DNA of 64,000 nucleotides from Thalassococcus halodurans (GCF_900108225.1 NZ_FNUZ01000004.1:349360-413359), one strand, 5' to 3'. Shown: positions 9,008 to 18,053, counted from the stretch's first letter. Notes: generated by a model from the sequence alone, not told the origin. Translations and numbers: made by a program.

Positions 9008-10368
9008 GCAACCTTCGGAAACGTCAGAGACACGCGCAAACCGGGGTTGTTATCGGCCAGTGTTAGATCGGCGTCGTGCAACTGTGCGATGGCCGCGACC
9101 AACGACAGCCCCAACCCATTGCCTGGCGTCGTTCTGCTTTGTTCCAACCGGTACAGCCGTTGCAGAACCTTGTCGCGCTCTTCGGCGGGAATGCCGGGGC
9201 CGTTGTCCGATACCACCAATCGCGCCCCAGCCTCAGACTCGTCTACAGACACGTGGATAACCTTGCCGCTTTTCCCGTGCCGAAGGGCATTTTCCAAAAT
9301 GTTTGCAAGCGCTTGGCTGACCATCGTGCGATCCCCGTGTACAAAGACTGGACCGTCAGGCAGGGCATGGCCCAAAGCGATGCCTGCATCATCGGCAGAG
9401 GGTTCGTAAAGGTCGATCATCTCGCGCGCGATGGTCACTAGATCGATGTTTTGGAAATCAGCGGTGGGCGCGCCGCCTTCGATTTGGGCGATTTGCAGCA
9501 AGGATTGGAACACCGATACGGCCCTGTTAGCCTCATCCGTTGCCCGGTCGGCGATTTTCGCTTGCTCTGTTCCGTCTTCCAGTTGACCGCTCAGGTCTGA
9601 CAACAAAACGGCGATCCGTTGCAGCGGGGTGCGCAGGTCATGGGCGATGTCTGCTGAAACCTGACGCAAGGCTGTGACCGCCGCTTCCTGTTTCTCGGCC
9701 ATCCGGTTTACGCCCTCACCGATGCGGGACAGATCATCGCGTCGATTGGTTTGTTCGGAATAGCGTGCAGTCAGGTCACCGGTAGCGATTTGGCTCAAGG
9801 TCGCCTCGATCCGTGCGACCCGACGGGCTGACCGCCGCGCAATCCAAAGACCCAAGGCGACCGAGGTCAGGGCAGAAGGAAGGAATGTCAGCGCAAGGAT
9901 GGTGACAAAGGTGCGCCGTAGCGCGACCACGGGTTCAAGGCTTTCGGCTACCACCAGAACGCCAGAGGACAAGCGGCGCGTTTCCTGAAGATAGCCTGCT
10001 TCGCTTAGCGGCAGCTCTTCGTTGAGTTCTTTCAGGATGACCCGATTGTTTTCGCGCATCGCAAGGGCGTTGCCGGCTGTGCGCCCGTCATCACCCACAA
10101 ACAGATAGACGCGTGCGGCGGGGTCTGTGGCCCGCGCTTTGGCGTCTACCAGCGTGCGCAAGGCACCCGCAGTGGCGGCAACATCAAAGCCGGACAGTTC
10201 CGCGGTGATATTTTCTCGAATATCGTTTTCAGTGCGGTTCTTAAGGGTGATGTACGCCCCAGACACCGTAAGAAGATTGATTATTGTAAAGAGTATGATG
10301 AGCAGAAAGGCCAGTCTAAGCGGCGTGGAGCGTAGCAATCGTGGCCAGTTTTGCGGAGTGATGCTCAT
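9004..10368 (-). CDS. Membrane sensor histidine kinase
   Basis: A 454-residue class I kinase: transmembrane helix 1 at about 19-38, a periplasmic sensor of about 115 residues, helix 2 at about 153-177, a HAMP linker, the H box with phospho-acceptor H243 in DIAHDLRTPLQR, the N box (NILENALRHG), and the G1 and G2 motifs (SDNGPGIP, GNGLGLSL). Its start overlaps the stop of the response regulator by four bases, so the two form one operon and a cognate pair. The divergent HtrA protease next door suggests envelope stress as the input, but the ligand is not known. Confidence 0.93.
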   Translation of the reverse strand: MSITPQNWPRLLRSTPLRLAFLLIILFTIINLLTVSGAYITLKNRTENDIRENITAELSGFDVAATAGALRTLVDAKARATDPAARVYLFVGDDGRTAGNALAMRENNRVILKELNEELPLSEAGYLQETRRLSSGVLVVAESLEPVVALRRTFVTILALTFLPSALTSVALGLWIARRSARRVARIEATLSQIATGDLTARYSEQTNRRDDLSRIGEGVNRMAEKQEAAVTALRQVSADIAHDLRTPLQRIAVLLSDLSGQLEDGTEQAKIADRATDEANRAVSVFQSLLQIAQIEGGAPTADFQNIDLVTIAREMIDLYEPSADDAGIALGHALPDGPVFVHGDRTMVSQALANILENALRHGKSGKVIHVSVDESEAGARLVVSDNGPGIPAEERDKVLQRLYRLEQSRTTPGNGLGLSLVAAIAQLHDADLTLADNNPGLRVSLTFPKVA

Positions 10369-11039
10369 CCGTCGATCTTATAGCCTGAACCGCGCACGGT
10401 TAAGATCAAATCGCGGTTGAACGGCTTGTCCACTTTGGATCGCAAACGGCTGATATGTGTTTCAACAACATTGGTTTGCGGGTCAAAGTGGATGTTCCAG
10501 ACGCCCTCCAAAAGCATCGTGCGCGTTTGTACGCGTCCCTTTCGGCGCAGCAAATGTTCCAGCAGGCTGAATTCCCGTGGCAGCAGATCGATGTTTTGAC
10601 CCGCCCGCGTAACCGTGCGGGCCACCAGATCCATCTCAAGATCGCCGGCTTTCAAGACCGTATCGACAGTGGCAGCCATAGGCAGGCGACGCCCCAGCGC
10701 GGCCACCCGCGCCGACAGTTCGCCAAAGGCAAAGGGTTTCACCAGATAATCATCACCGCCCGCACGCAACCCGTCGATGCGGTCTTCAAGCCCGCTCATC
10801 GCGGTAAGAAAGATCGCGGGGGTGCTGATTTTTGCACTGCGCAGGGATTTGATCAGCGACAAGCCATCCAAATCAGGCAGCATCCGGTCGATGATCAGCA
10901 CGTCATAGGCAGTGTTCATCGCCTGTGTCAGCGCCTCTTTGCCGGACGCGAAGTGATCGACGCTGTGACCTTCCTCGGAAAGGCCGCGCATCACGTAGTC
11001 CGCAGTGGTCTGATCATCTTCGACAAAAAGCAGTTTCAT
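10365..11039 (-). CDS. OmpR/PhoB-family response regulator
   Basis: A 224-residue two-domain regulator: a receiver domain with acidic pocket EDD (residues 7-9), phospho-acceptor D51 in IIDRMLPD and the conserved Lys in YLVKPF, followed by a winged-helix DNA-binding domain (LLPREFSLLEHLL then VETHISRLRSKV). It is translationally coupled to the kinase that follows. The intergenic region towards the divergent HtrA gene carries a 26-base inverted repeat and a further half-site, which I infer to be its own operator. Confidence 0.94.
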   Translation of the reverse strand: MKLLFVEDDQTTADYVMRGLSEEGHSVDHFASGKEALTQAMNTAYDVLIIDRMLPDLDGLSLIKSLRSAKISTPAIFLTAMSGLEDRIDGLRAGGDDYLVKPFAFGELSARVAALGRRLPMAATVDTVLKAGDLEMDLVARTVTRAGQNIDLLPREFSLLEHLLRRKGRVQTRTMLLEGVWNIHFDPQTNVVETHISRLRSKVDKPFNRDLILTVRGSGYKIDG

Positions 11040-11110
11040 AGACGGGTTCCGGTTCCGATCCTTACAGGATTGGGATGGACGCGCGCGTTTTCAACCCTTT
11101 GTGAGCAGGC

Positions 11111-11157
11111 CGAAGATTATGAATTTGTAATCTTCGCGCGGATGTCCGTGTAATCTT
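11111..11157. promoter_or_regulatory. Candidate response-regulator operator between the two-component genes and the HtrA gene
   Basis: Inverted repeat with nine-base perfect arms, CGAAGATTA (11111-11119) and TAATCTTCG (11128-11136), plus a third copy of the GTAATCTT half-site at 11150-11157 in the same orientation as the one at 11127-11134 (23 bases apart, about two helical turns). The arrangement of same-orientation half-sites fits OmpR-type regulators and sits upstream of both divergent genes. Confidence 0.55.
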
Positions 11158-11224
11158 TGCCCACGATCTTTGCTGTGATCGCGACGGAGCCAACCGGTCG
11201 CATGTGTTGAGCAAGGAGAGTTTC

Positions 11225-12367
11225 ATGCAGTCTTCCAAATCCAAAGTCGTCCGTAAGTTCGCCTCAAGCACAGCTGTGGCAGCGCTTGCTATCAGTGCAG
11301 CGGCACTGACCGTGGGGCAGGGCGCCACGCCGGTAAACGCAGCGCCGCAGGCCGGTGTGAACTACATCGATCTGGTCGCGGAACTGAGCCCGTCTGTTGT
11401 GACCATCGAGGTCACCAAAAAAGCGCAGAAAGTGTCGGCTGAGAACGGACAACAGGATTTCCCATGGGAAGAATTCCAGCGCCGCTTTGGTCTGCCGATG
11501 CCGAATATGCCGGGCCAAGGTCCGAACGGTGGTGAAATGCGCGGGGCAGGCACCGGCTTTGTGATCTCGGCTGATGGCCAGATCGTCACCAACGCCCATG
11601 TCATCGAAGGCGCGGATGAGGTGAAGGTCACGTTCGAGGACGGCACCAGCTATATCGCCGAAGTCAAAGGTGCTGATAACACAACAGATATCGCGCTGCT
11701 GGATATCGAAGCAGAAGGTCTGGATTACGTCAGCTTTGGCGACTCTGACGCGCTGAAGGTGGGTCAGAACGTTATTGCGATGGGCAACCCGTTCGGTCTG
11801 GGCAACACCGTGACCACAGGTATCGTTTCGGCATTGGGCCGCGATATCAACGCAGGTCCGTTTGATAACTTCATCCAGACCGATGCCGCCATCAACCGTG
11901 GCAACTCGGGCGGTCCGCTGTTCAACGAAGCGGGCGAGGTGATTGGCGTGAACACTGCGATTATTTCGCCGACGGGCGGTTCTGTTGGTATTGGCTTTTC
12001 GGTCCCGTCCGATCTGGCGTCTGATGTGATCGCTGATCTGTCCGATGACGGCACGGTTCAGCGTGGTTGGCTGGGCGTTCGCATCCAGCCTGTCAGCGAA
12101 GATGTCGCCATGGCTCTTGGCTTTGATGAGGGCAAGGGCGTGATGGTGGCTGACGTCACCGCCGATACACCTGCGGAAAAAGCAGGGTTCAAACAGGGTG
12201 ATATCGTTCTGTCCGTGAACGGTGAAGAGGTCGAGACACCGCGCGATCTGACACGCGCCATCGCGATCAAGGCACCTGGCACGGAAGTTGAAATCACTCT
12301 GCTACGCCGGGGTCAGGAACAAACCGTTTCGGTCACCTTGGGTGACCGTGCAGATGTCCCCGCCTGA
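11225..12367 (+). CDS. HtrA/Deg-family periplasmic serine protease with one PDZ domain
   Basis: Trypsin-like quality-control protease of the cell envelope. The catalytic triad is H125 (TNAHVIEG), D155 (TTDIALLD) and S228 (RGNSGGPL). One PDZ domain follows (about 275-375), where DegP and DegQ have two, so it is closer in architecture to DegS, but it starts with a cleavable-looking signal peptide (to about residue 40) instead of a retained anchor. ATG at 11225 is preceded by AAGGAG. The gene is monocistronic, ends at a strong terminator, and is divergent from a two-component system that probably controls it. Confidence 0.93.
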   Translation: MQSSKSKVVRKFASSTAVAALAISAAALTVGQGATPVNAAPQAGVNYIDLVAELSPSVVTIEVTKKAQKVSAENGQQDFPWEEFQRRFGLPMPNMPGQGPNGGEMRGAGTGFVISADGQIVTNAHVIEGADEVKVTFEDGTSYIAEVKGADNTTDIALLDIEAEGLDYVSFGDSDALKVGQNVIAMGNPFGLGNTVTTGIVSALGRDINAGPFDNFIQTDAAINRGNSGGPLFNEAGEVIGVNTAIISPTGGSVGIGFSVPSDLASDVIADLSDDGTVQRGWLGVRIQPVSEDVAMALGFDEGKGVMVADVTADTPAEKAGFKQGDIVLSVNGEEVETPRDLTRAIAIKAPGTEVEITLLRRGQEQTVSVTLGDRADVPA

Positions 12368-12395
12368 TCTCGGTTAACAAGCACGAGAGCAACTG

Positions 12396-12422
12396 CGCCC
12401 CCTTCTTGGGGGCGTTTTTTTT
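12396..12422 (+). terminator. Rho-independent terminator after the HtrA gene
   Basis: Perfect stem CGCCCCC-TTCTT-GGGGGCG (12396-12414) followed by eight T residues. Confidence 0.95.
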
Positions 12423-12546
12423 GTTTGAAGGGGGCGAGTGGCCAAATCCCGCCTGCAAACGCCACCGCTAATTTTCATCTTTCGAAATGGGGCTAAATTT
12501 GTAGGCTCTGGATAGTCTGTCACTTCAGGCTGAATGAGAGTTTTAG

Positions 12547-12834
12547 ATGCCACTACGCCCATTGATCATTCCATTTCTTGTTCTCGGCTTTTTGGCGGCT
12601 TGCCAAACCGAGGACGCGGGCGCGCCGGTTATACGCCCTGTCGAGGGGAAAGAATGCAAAGCGGCGGACTATGATGTCTGGATCGGTCAAAACGTCGATA
12701 GCTTGGGGCTTAAGGCGGGGCGCAAGCTTCGGATTATTCCGCCGGGCACAATGGTGACCAAGGATTACTGGCCGGATCGGGTGAATGTCGATCTAGATGA
12801 TAAGGGCGTCGTCACGCGGGTTTGGTGTGGTTAA
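12547..12834 (+). CDS. I78-family peptidase-inhibitor-like lipoprotein
   Basis: A 95-residue secreted lipoprotein: signal peptide with lipobox LAAC (Cys at about 19), then an I78 domain with WIGQNVDSL near its start and the closing RVNVDLDDKGVVTRVWCG segment. Two Cys in the mature part (ECKAAD and WCG) probably form the family disulfide. Founding members inhibit serine proteases; here the gene follows the HtrA protease gene, which may be coincidence. It has its own transcript, since a terminator separates it from htrA. Confidence 0.85.
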   Translation: MPLRPLIIPFLVLGFLAACQTEDAGAPVIRPVEGKECKAADYDVWIGQNVDSLGLKAGRKLRIIPPGTMVTKDYWPDRVNVDLDDKGVVTRVWCG

Positions 12835-12840
12835 CAGAAC

Positions 12841-12882
12841 CTGATCTAGATCAAGGTGGCGATCCAGAATCATAGCCATAGT
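12841..12882 (+). promoter_or_regulatory. FNR/FnrL-type box and -10 element before the Usp gene
   Basis: CTGAT-CTAG-ATCAA at 12841-12854 differs by one base from the FnrL consensus TTGAT-N4-ATCAA. A -10-like CATAGT lies at 12877-12882; a start near 12889 would put the box centre at -41.5, the class II activator position. This suggests low-oxygen activation of the universal stress gene. Confidence 0.7.
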
Positions 12883-12901
12883 GCGCCCTAGGAGGTGCGC
12901 T

Positions 12902-13309
12902 ATGTACAAAAATATCTTGATCCCGATTGCGCCCGATCACGAAGGCACATTGATGGAATCCGTCGCCGTGGCACGTGCCTTGGCGGACGAAGACGCAAAG
13001 CTGACCGTTTTGTCTGTTGTGGAAATGGCGGCAAGCTACGTCATGGCCGAGGTGCCGCTGACTGCCTTTGACAACTCGCGGGACGAGGTCGAGGCGCAGA
13101 TGAAAGAAGTTTTGCACGAAGACAGCCACATCGATCTGAAAGTGCTGCTTGGTCATCCTCCGATGATCATCAACGATACAGCGCAGGAAGATGGGTGCGA
13201 TCTGATCGTCATCCGGTCTCACAAACCGGGTTTGGCGGATTGGTTTCTGGGCTCGACCGCGTCGCGCGTTGTGCGACATGCCGGTTGCTCGGTTCACGTC
13301 ATCCGCTAA
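12902..13309 (+). CDS. Universal stress protein, UspA family
   Basis: A 135-residue single-domain Usp fold protein (YKNILIPIAPDHEG at the start, DLIVIRSHKPGLADWFLGSTASRVVRHAGCSVHVI at the end). The latter carries the G-x2-G-x9-G(S/T)-like nucleotide-binding region of ATP-binding Usps, with GLADWFLGST. ATG at 12902 follows a good AGGAGG site. An FnrL-type box just upstream suggests induction at low oxygen, as known for several Rhodobacterales usp genes. Exact role is unknown. Confidence 0.9.
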   Translation: MYKNILIPIAPDHEGTLMESVAVARALADEDAKLTVLSVVEMAASYVMAEVPLTAFDNSRDEVEAQMKEVLHEDSHIDLKVLLGHPPMIINDTAQEDGCDLIVIRSHKPGLADWFLGSTASRVVRHAGCSVHVIR

Positions 13310-13315
13310 GGGAGG

Positions 13316-13343
13316 ACGGGGTGGATGCACGCATCCATCCCGT
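13316..13343. terminator. Hairpin between convergent Usp and PLDc_N genes
   Basis: Near-perfect inverted repeat, ACGGGGTGGATG pairing with CATCCATCCCGT (one G-T pair), in the 43-base gap between two convergent genes. A weak T-rich stretch follows on the plus strand. It probably serves both directions. Confidence 0.6.
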
Positions 13344-13352
13344 GACCTTTAT

Positions 13353-13538
13353 TTATACGCGTACGGCGCTGCCACGCGGGCCTGCGACCAGCCATGCGAT
13401 CAGACCGATCACCGGCAGGAACAGAATGACAAGCGTCCAGACGACCTTAGCTGCGGTCGATGCGCTGGATGTCAGTGTTTGATAGATTGCATACAAGTCC
13501 GCAATCAGAATGATTAATCCGAAAATGCTATAACCCAT
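13353..13538 (-). CDS. Small membrane protein with phospholipase D-nuclease N-terminal-like (PLDc_N) domain
   Basis: A 61-residue protein with two hydrophobic helices separated by a short polar loop, ending in VIGLIAWLVAGPRG, the PLDc_N signature (pattern P-x-x-G-x-x-x-W-x-x-x-G-R). Stand-alone PLDc_N proteins are common and of unknown function; the catalytic phospholipase domain is absent. It converges on the Usp gene. Confidence 0.82.
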   Translation of the reverse strand: MGYSIFGLIILIADLYAIYQTLTSSASTAAKVVWTLVILFLPVIGLIAWLVAGPRGSAVRV

Positions 13539-13624
13539 TGGTTTTCTCCTGTGTTCTGCAGGATCAACCGCTTCGGGTGCGTTTTGGTTCCAACAATTTG
13601 AAAAATTTTGACTGCGGATGGGCG

Positions 13625-14023
13625 CTAGGGTGTCGGCTTGTAGGTCGATTCACATTGCGCCACGGCCAGTACCGCCTGCGCCTGAACATCGGGCAGCTTG
13701 GCTTTGAGCGATGCGAGTTCGGCCGATATCTTTTTCAGATCAACTGAATAGCGCACGTCCTGTGTCCGGAATTCGTATTGGGTGCAGGTATAGCGCGTGA
13801 CGCGGGCGCCGCTTCCCCGTTCGCAGGTGGTTTGAACCGGCACGTATTGGGTGATTTCGCGCAGGCCGTAACCGCGATCAACTGTTGCCTGAAGCTCTTT
13901 GATGTCGTTGCGCGTCTTTCGCAGATCAGCCTCGGCATCCAGTACGCATTTTTGCGCCGGTGTGGCGCAAGAGGCCAGTGCCAATAACATTGCCGATATG
14001 GCGCTTATCCGGAGCATGACCAT
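13625..14023 (-). CDS. Small lipoprotein of unknown function
   Basis: Up to 132 residues; a second ATG two codons in is an equally good start. The N-terminus is a lipoprotein signal with lipobox LASC. The mature part is predicted to contain helical, charged stretches (KTRNDIKELQATVD and SAELASLKAKLPDVQAQA) around a Cys pair region (TTCERGSGARVTRYTCTQYEF). I recognise no family. It stands between uvrB and the PLDc_N gene on the same strand, with gaps that argue against a tight operon. Confidence 0.65.
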   Translation of the reverse strand: MVMLRISAISAMLLALASCATPAQKCVLDAEADLRKTRNDIKELQATVDRGYGLREITQYVPVQTTCERGSGARVTRYTCTQYEFRTQDVRYSVDLKKISAELASLKAKLPDVQAQAVLAVAQCESTYKPTP

Positions 14024-14086
14024 ATTCCTTTCCGAACCTCACCAACCATAAGGGATCACCTACGCGCACCGGTCGCGCGCGCAGGT

Positions 14087-16285
14087 TCATCTGGATTTAC
14101 GCCGCTTGACGCCGCCGCGCTGGCCCGGTCGTCCGGCGGTGGACCGGCCTTTGGATTTGACGGCTTCCTCGGACGCGCGCTCGACCGCTTGTTGTCGGGC
14201 CAGCGGGTCATCTGAGACGGCCAAATCCACGGCTTCCAAGCGTTTCAGCTCATCGCGCAGACGGGCGGCTTCTTCGAACTCAAGGTTCTCGGCAGCTTTG
14301 CGCATATCATTGCGCAGACCTTCCATAACCGCCTGCATGTTCGAACCGGCGTGCTTTTTGTCGATGGTGGCGGTGACGCGCGCCTGATCGGTGTCGCCTT
14401 GGTAAAGGCCCGCCAGAATGTCATCGACGTTCTTCTTGACCGTTTCGGGCGTGATCCCGTGTTCTTCGTTGTAAGCGATCTGCTTTTCGCGACGGCGATT
14501 GGTTTCGTCCATCGCACGTTCCATCGAACCAGTGATCTTGTCGGCGTACATGATCACGCGTCCTTCGGCGTTCCGCGCAGCACGACCGATGGTCTGGATC
14601 AGCGATGTTTCAGACCGCAAGAAGCCTTCCTTGTCTGCATCCAGAATGGCGACCAGACCACATTCGGGAATATCCAGACCTTCGCGCAAAAGGTTGATGC
14701 CCACCAGCACGTCGAACGCACCCAACCGCAGATCGCGCAGGATTTCGATCCGTTCGATCGTATCGATGTCCGAGTGCATATAGCGCACGCGGATGCCCTG
14801 TTCGTGCAGGTATTCCGTCAGGTCTTCGGCCATGCGTTTGGTCAGAACCGTCGCCAGCGTGCGGAAGCCTTTTTCGCTGACTTTGCGGATTTCATCCAGC
14901 AAATCATCGACTTGCATCTCGACAGGGCGGATTTCCACTTGCGGATCGAGAAGGCCGGTGGGGCGAATGACCTGTTCAGTGAAAACGCCGCCGGATTGTT
15001 CCAACTCCCACGCAGCGGGGGTGGCGGATACGAAAACCGACTGCGGGCGCATTGCGTCCCATTCCTCGAACTTGAGGGGGCGGTTGTCCATACAGGACGG
15101 CAGGCGGAAGCCGTGTTCAGCCAGTGTCATTTTGCGCCGGAAGTCGCCCCGATACATGCCGCCGATTTGCGGCACAGACACGTGGCTTTCGTCCGCAAAA
15201 ACAATCGCGTGGTCGGGGATGAATTCGAACAGCGTGGGCGGCGGTTCACCCGGTGCACGGCCCGTCAGATAGCGGGAATAGTTTTCGATGCCGTTACAGA
15301 CGCCGGTGGCTTCCAGCATTTCGATATCGAAGTTGGTCCGCTGTTCAAGACGCTGTGCCTCTAGCAGTTTGCCTTCGTTAACCAGAATATCCAGCCGCTG
15401 GCGCAGTTCTTTCTTAATCTCGATCACCGCCTGCTGCATGGTCGGGCGCGGGGTGACGTAGTGCGAATTCGCATAGATGCGGATACGTTCGAAGTCGCCG
15501 GTTTTCTGACCGGTCAGCGGATCGAATTCAGTAATTGATTCAAGCTCTTCCCCGAAAAAGGAAAAGCGCCAAGCACGGTCTTCAAGGTGGGCTGGGAAGA
15601 CCTCGAGCACGTCTCCACGCACACGGAACGACCCGCGCTGGAACGCCTGATCATTGCGGCGGTATTGCTGGGCTACAAGATCGGCAATGACGGCGCGTTG
15701 GTCATAGTCTTTGCCAACGTACAAATCCTGCGTCATCGCCCCGTAGGTTTCGACCGAACCGATACCGTAAATACAGGACACCGATGCCACAATGATCACA
15801 TCGTCCCTTTCCAAGAGCGCACGGGTGGCCGAGTGGCGCATCCGGTCGATCTGTTCGTTAATCTGGCTTTCTTTTTCGATGTAAGTGTCCGACCGCGGGA
15901 CATAGGCCTCGGGCTGGTAATAGTCGTAGTAGCTGACGAAATATTCGACGGCGTTGTCGGGAAAGAAGCCTTTGAATTCGCCGTAAAGCTGTGCGGCCAG
16001 CGTTTTGTTAGGGGCCAGAATGATCGCGGGGCGCTGGGTTTCCTCGATGACCTTTGCCATCGTGAACGTCTTACCCGTACCCGTCGCACCCAAAAGAACC
16101 TGATTGCGTTCGCCGTCCAGAATACCGCTGGTCAGTTCTGCAATCGCGGTCGGCTGGTCGCCGGCCGCGTTGAACTGGGTTTCCATGCGGAACTTGACGC
16201 CACCTTCCAGCTTTTCGCGCGCCGCAACAGGCGGGGCGGCGGCGTGAAGGACGGGCATCTGGTCGGGGCGGTTGTTGTGCATCAA
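14087..16285 (-). CDS. uvrB: Excinuclease ABC subunit B
   Basis: Damage-verifying helicase-like subunit of UvrABC nucleotide excision repair. The 732-residue protein has Walker [11 protein letters not shown], the aromatic beta-hairpin [16 protein letters not shown] that clamps DNA, helicase motif VFADESH, motif [11 protein letters not shown], and a C-terminal UVR domain ([17 protein letters not shown]) for UvrC contact. A basic Gly/Arg tail of about 30 residues follows. An N-terminal extension of about 35 residues precedes the usual [17 protein letters not shown] start, so a later start is possible. Confidence 0.96.
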   Translation of the reverse strand: MMHNNRPDQMPVLHAAAPPVAAREKLEGGVKFRMETQFNAAGDQPTAIAELTSGILDGERNQVLLGATGTGKTFTMAKVIEETQRPAIILAPNKTLAAQLYGEFKGFFPDNAVEYFVSYYDYYQPEAYVPRSDTYIEKESQINEQIDRMRHSATRALLERDDVIIVASVSCIYGIGSVETYGAMTQDLYVGKDYDQRAVIADLVAQQYRRNDQAFQRGSFRVRGDVLEVFPAHLEDRAWRFSFFGEELESITEFDPLTGQKTGDFERIRIYANSHYVTPRPTMQQAVIEIKKELRQRLDILVNEGKLLEAQRLEQRTNFDIEMLEATGVCNGIENYSRYLTGRAPGEPPPTLFEFIPDHAIVFADESHVSVPQIGGMYRGDFRRKMTLAEHGFRLPSCMDNRPLKFEEWDAMRPQSVFVSATPAAWELEQSGGVFTEQVIRPTGLLDPQVEIRPVEMQVDDLLDEIRKVSEKGFRTLATVLTKRMAEDLTEYLHEQGIRVRYMHSDIDTIERIEILRDLRLGAFDVLVGINLLREGLDIPECGLVAILDADKEGFLRSETSLIQTIGRAARNAEGRVIMYADKITGSMERAMDETNRRREKQIAYNEEHGITPETVKKNVDDILAGLYQGDTDQARVTATIDKKHAGSNMQAVMEGLRNDMRKAAENLEFEEAARLRDELKRLEAVDLAVSDDPLARQQAVERASEEAVKSKGRSTAGRPGQRGGVKRRKSR

Positions 16286-16441
16286 GCATCTCCTGTGACC
16301 TGCCTAAAATTGCCCCGCAGGCGTCCGTCTTCAACCCCATGGACCGATATCTGTGTCGCCTGCTGACAGAAACCGTCTGCTGACGCTTGTCTTGGGGCGC
16401 GGTTTCACCGATAAGACCTGCAAGTAATGAGGAGTCATTCC

Positions 16442-16753
16442 ATGCGCGCACGCATTTTTCAGCCAGCGAAAACGGCCATGTCCTCGGGTCAGGCCAACAC
16501 CAAACATTGGGTTCTGGAATTCGCACAGCAATCGTCCCGCGAAGTCGATCCGCTGATGGGCTGGACATCGTCGTCGGACACACAGACGCAAGTGAAAATG
16601 ACATTCGACAGCAAAGAGGCCGCGCTGGACTACGCCAAAGACCACGGCATCGATGCGCAGGTGATTGAGCCCAAGAAACGCAAGCACAACGTTCGTGCAC
16701 GTGGCTACGCTGAAAACTTTGCGGTTGATCGCCGCGGCGCGTGGACACACTGA
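16442..16753 (+). CDS. NDUFS4-like complex I accessory subunit (ETC complex I subunit region)
   Basis: A 103-residue soluble protein matching the family shared by alphaproteobacteria and mitochondria: MRARIFQPAKTAMSSG, WVLEF, DPLMGWTSSSDTQTQVKMTF and the C-terminal RARGYAENFAVDRRGAWTH segment. In mitochondria the homologue (NDUFS4) stabilises the NADH-binding module of complex I. The ATG at 16442 is preceded by GAGGAG. The gene is away from any nuo operon and has its own terminator, so it is expressed on its own. Confidence 0.9.
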   Translation: MRARIFQPAKTAMSSGQANTKHWVLEFAQQSSREVDPLMGWTSSSDTQTQVKMTFDSKEAALDYAKDHGIDAQVIEPKKRKHNVRARGYAENFAVDRRGAWTH

Positions 16754-16794
16754 TCCTGTCGTCTCCTTGGACGTACAACTTACGAATTGAAAAA

Positions 16795-16827
16795 ACCGGC
16801 AGCGGGATAGCACTGCCGGTTTTTTTT
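16795..16827 (+). terminator. Rho-independent terminator after the NDUFS4-like gene
   Basis: Eight-base-pair stem ACCGGCAG (16795-16802) with CTGCCGGT (16813-16820) and a run of eight T. Confidence 0.92.
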
Positions 16828-16847
16828 GTGTGCTTTTTAAAATGCTC

Positions 16848-17585
16848 TCAGGCTTTCCAGCCACCGGCGGCTTTGATCGCGGCTAGGAATGCCTCGTAAT
16901 AGCCTGCGATTTTCTGCCAGCAATCGGTACCATTCACACAGCGCCGTGCGTCTTTCAGGTCGGGCTGGCCATTGGTCGGCAAATAAAAGGCGATGCCCTT
17001 GTGTTGACCATTCCAACGCCCGTCCATCAGGCCGCGTATCAGAACACGTGCCGAAATCTTCGGGTCCAGCATCGCATCAGGGTCTTTCACCAGATCGGTT
17101 CCTGCGTCCGCAGAGCACCCCTGATAGTTTTCAAGCCAAGTCAGCTGCATCTGTCCGCGCCCGAAATAGACTTTGCCATAGGGACCTGCCGGTTTGCCGT
17201 AGCGGGCAGGGGGGCTGTTCGGGCCAAGCTTACGCGCCAAAGCGGCGACATCGCGAATGGCGGCTTCGTCGGTCGGGGCAAAACCTTCCCTGACCGGCAC
17301 CATGCGTGCGCCGGTTTCGTGATAGGCCGTGGCCAAAGCATAGGCCAGGGTTTCGTTCCGGTTGTCGCCGACCTCGGCCATGGCGTTCAGAATACCCTCC
17401 ATCCCTTGAACGCGGGATGTGCTCAGGCTGGTTCCGAACAACTGGGTTTGCGACGTTCGCAAGGCATTGTAAAATGCCGCACGATCCATGTGCCCACCTG
17501 TGTCATCAAGGTGCAGATCAGCGATAGGTTTGAGAAGGCTCGTGACCGAGCCGAGCCGCCCCAAAACATTGTCGAGAATCCCCAT
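16848..17585 (-). CDS. Glycoside hydrolase family 19-like (chitinase/lysozyme) protein
   Basis: A 245-residue predicted muramidase/chitinase-like enzyme. The family core is visible: NAMAEVGDNRNETLAYALATAYHETGARM with the probable catalytic Glu in YHETG, and the substrate-cleft segment YFGRGQMQLTWLENY. The helical N-terminal stretch (GILDNVLGRLGSV) is unlike a classical signal peptide. The start at 17585 is preceded by GCGGAAAG; another ATG 48 bases upstream would overlap the preceding small gene. Relatives occur as phage endolysins and as free bacterial genes. No holin or other phage gene is nearby. Confidence 0.8.
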   Translation of the reverse strand: MGILDNVLGRLGSVTSLLKPIADLHLDDTGGHMDRAAFYNALRTSQTQLFGTSLSTSRVQGMEGILNAMAEVGDNRNETLAYALATAYHETGARMVPVREGFAPTDEAAIRDVAALARKLGPNSPPARYGKPAGPYGKVYFGRGQMQLTWLENYQGCSADAGTDLVKDPDAMLDPKISARVLIRGLMDGRWNGQHKGIAFYLPTNGQPDLKDARRCVNGTDCWQKIAGYYEAFLAAIKAAGGWKA

Positions 17586-17592
17586 CTTTCCG

Positions 17593-17814
17593 CTAACCTG
17601 TGTATTCAACGACGTTCGCGCCGTGGGGTTCATTCTGGTTGGATTGGTAGGAATTGGCCCGCACGGTCCACGCGGTGGGCTGCGGATAGTTCTGGCCCAA
17701 CCAAATCTCGATTTGCGTAATCAAAGCGGCGTTATGGACGTGTTTATCCTGACGCCAGTAGACTTTCTTTTCTTGCATGCCGGACTCAAATTTTTCGATG
17801 CAATACTTGGCCAT
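17593..17814 (-). CDS. Small protein of unknown function upstream of the GH19 gene
   Basis: A 73-residue polar protein (MAKYCIEKFESGMQEKKVYW at the start) with one Cys, many Gln/Asn and no hydrophobic helix. GGAG lies eight bases before the ATG. Its stop is seven bases before the GH19 start, so the two are probably co-transcribed and translationally linked. I recognise no family. It could be an immunity or accessory partner of the lytic enzyme, but only position supports this. Confidence 0.55.
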   Translation of the reverse strand: MAKYCIEKFESGMQEKKVYWRQDKHVHNAALITQIEIWLGQNYPQPTAWTVRANSYQSNQNEPHGANVVEYTG

Positions 17815-18053
17815 ATTGATGCTCCAGTGCTGATAAGTGTTTCGAAAAGTACAGTGTTTCTAATCCCTTGCCGTGGTTCAGTCCGGCATGGGGGCATCAT
17901 TGAAATGATGATTCCTTGAAGTGCCTTGATCATGCCCGAGTCGCGCAATGCGATCTGTGATTGAGCGCACAGTGCGAAATTCGCGCTTTTGTCTGTTTGT
18001 GGAAATCGGATACGGTCGGTCCACTTGTTCAAGTTCGTAAGGGGGCAATCGGC

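Noticed and set aside
16848..17814. A prophage or gene-transfer-agent remnant
   Set aside because: The GH19 enzyme is endolysin-like, but no holin, structural, integrase or terminase gene is near, and the surroundings are ordinary host genes.
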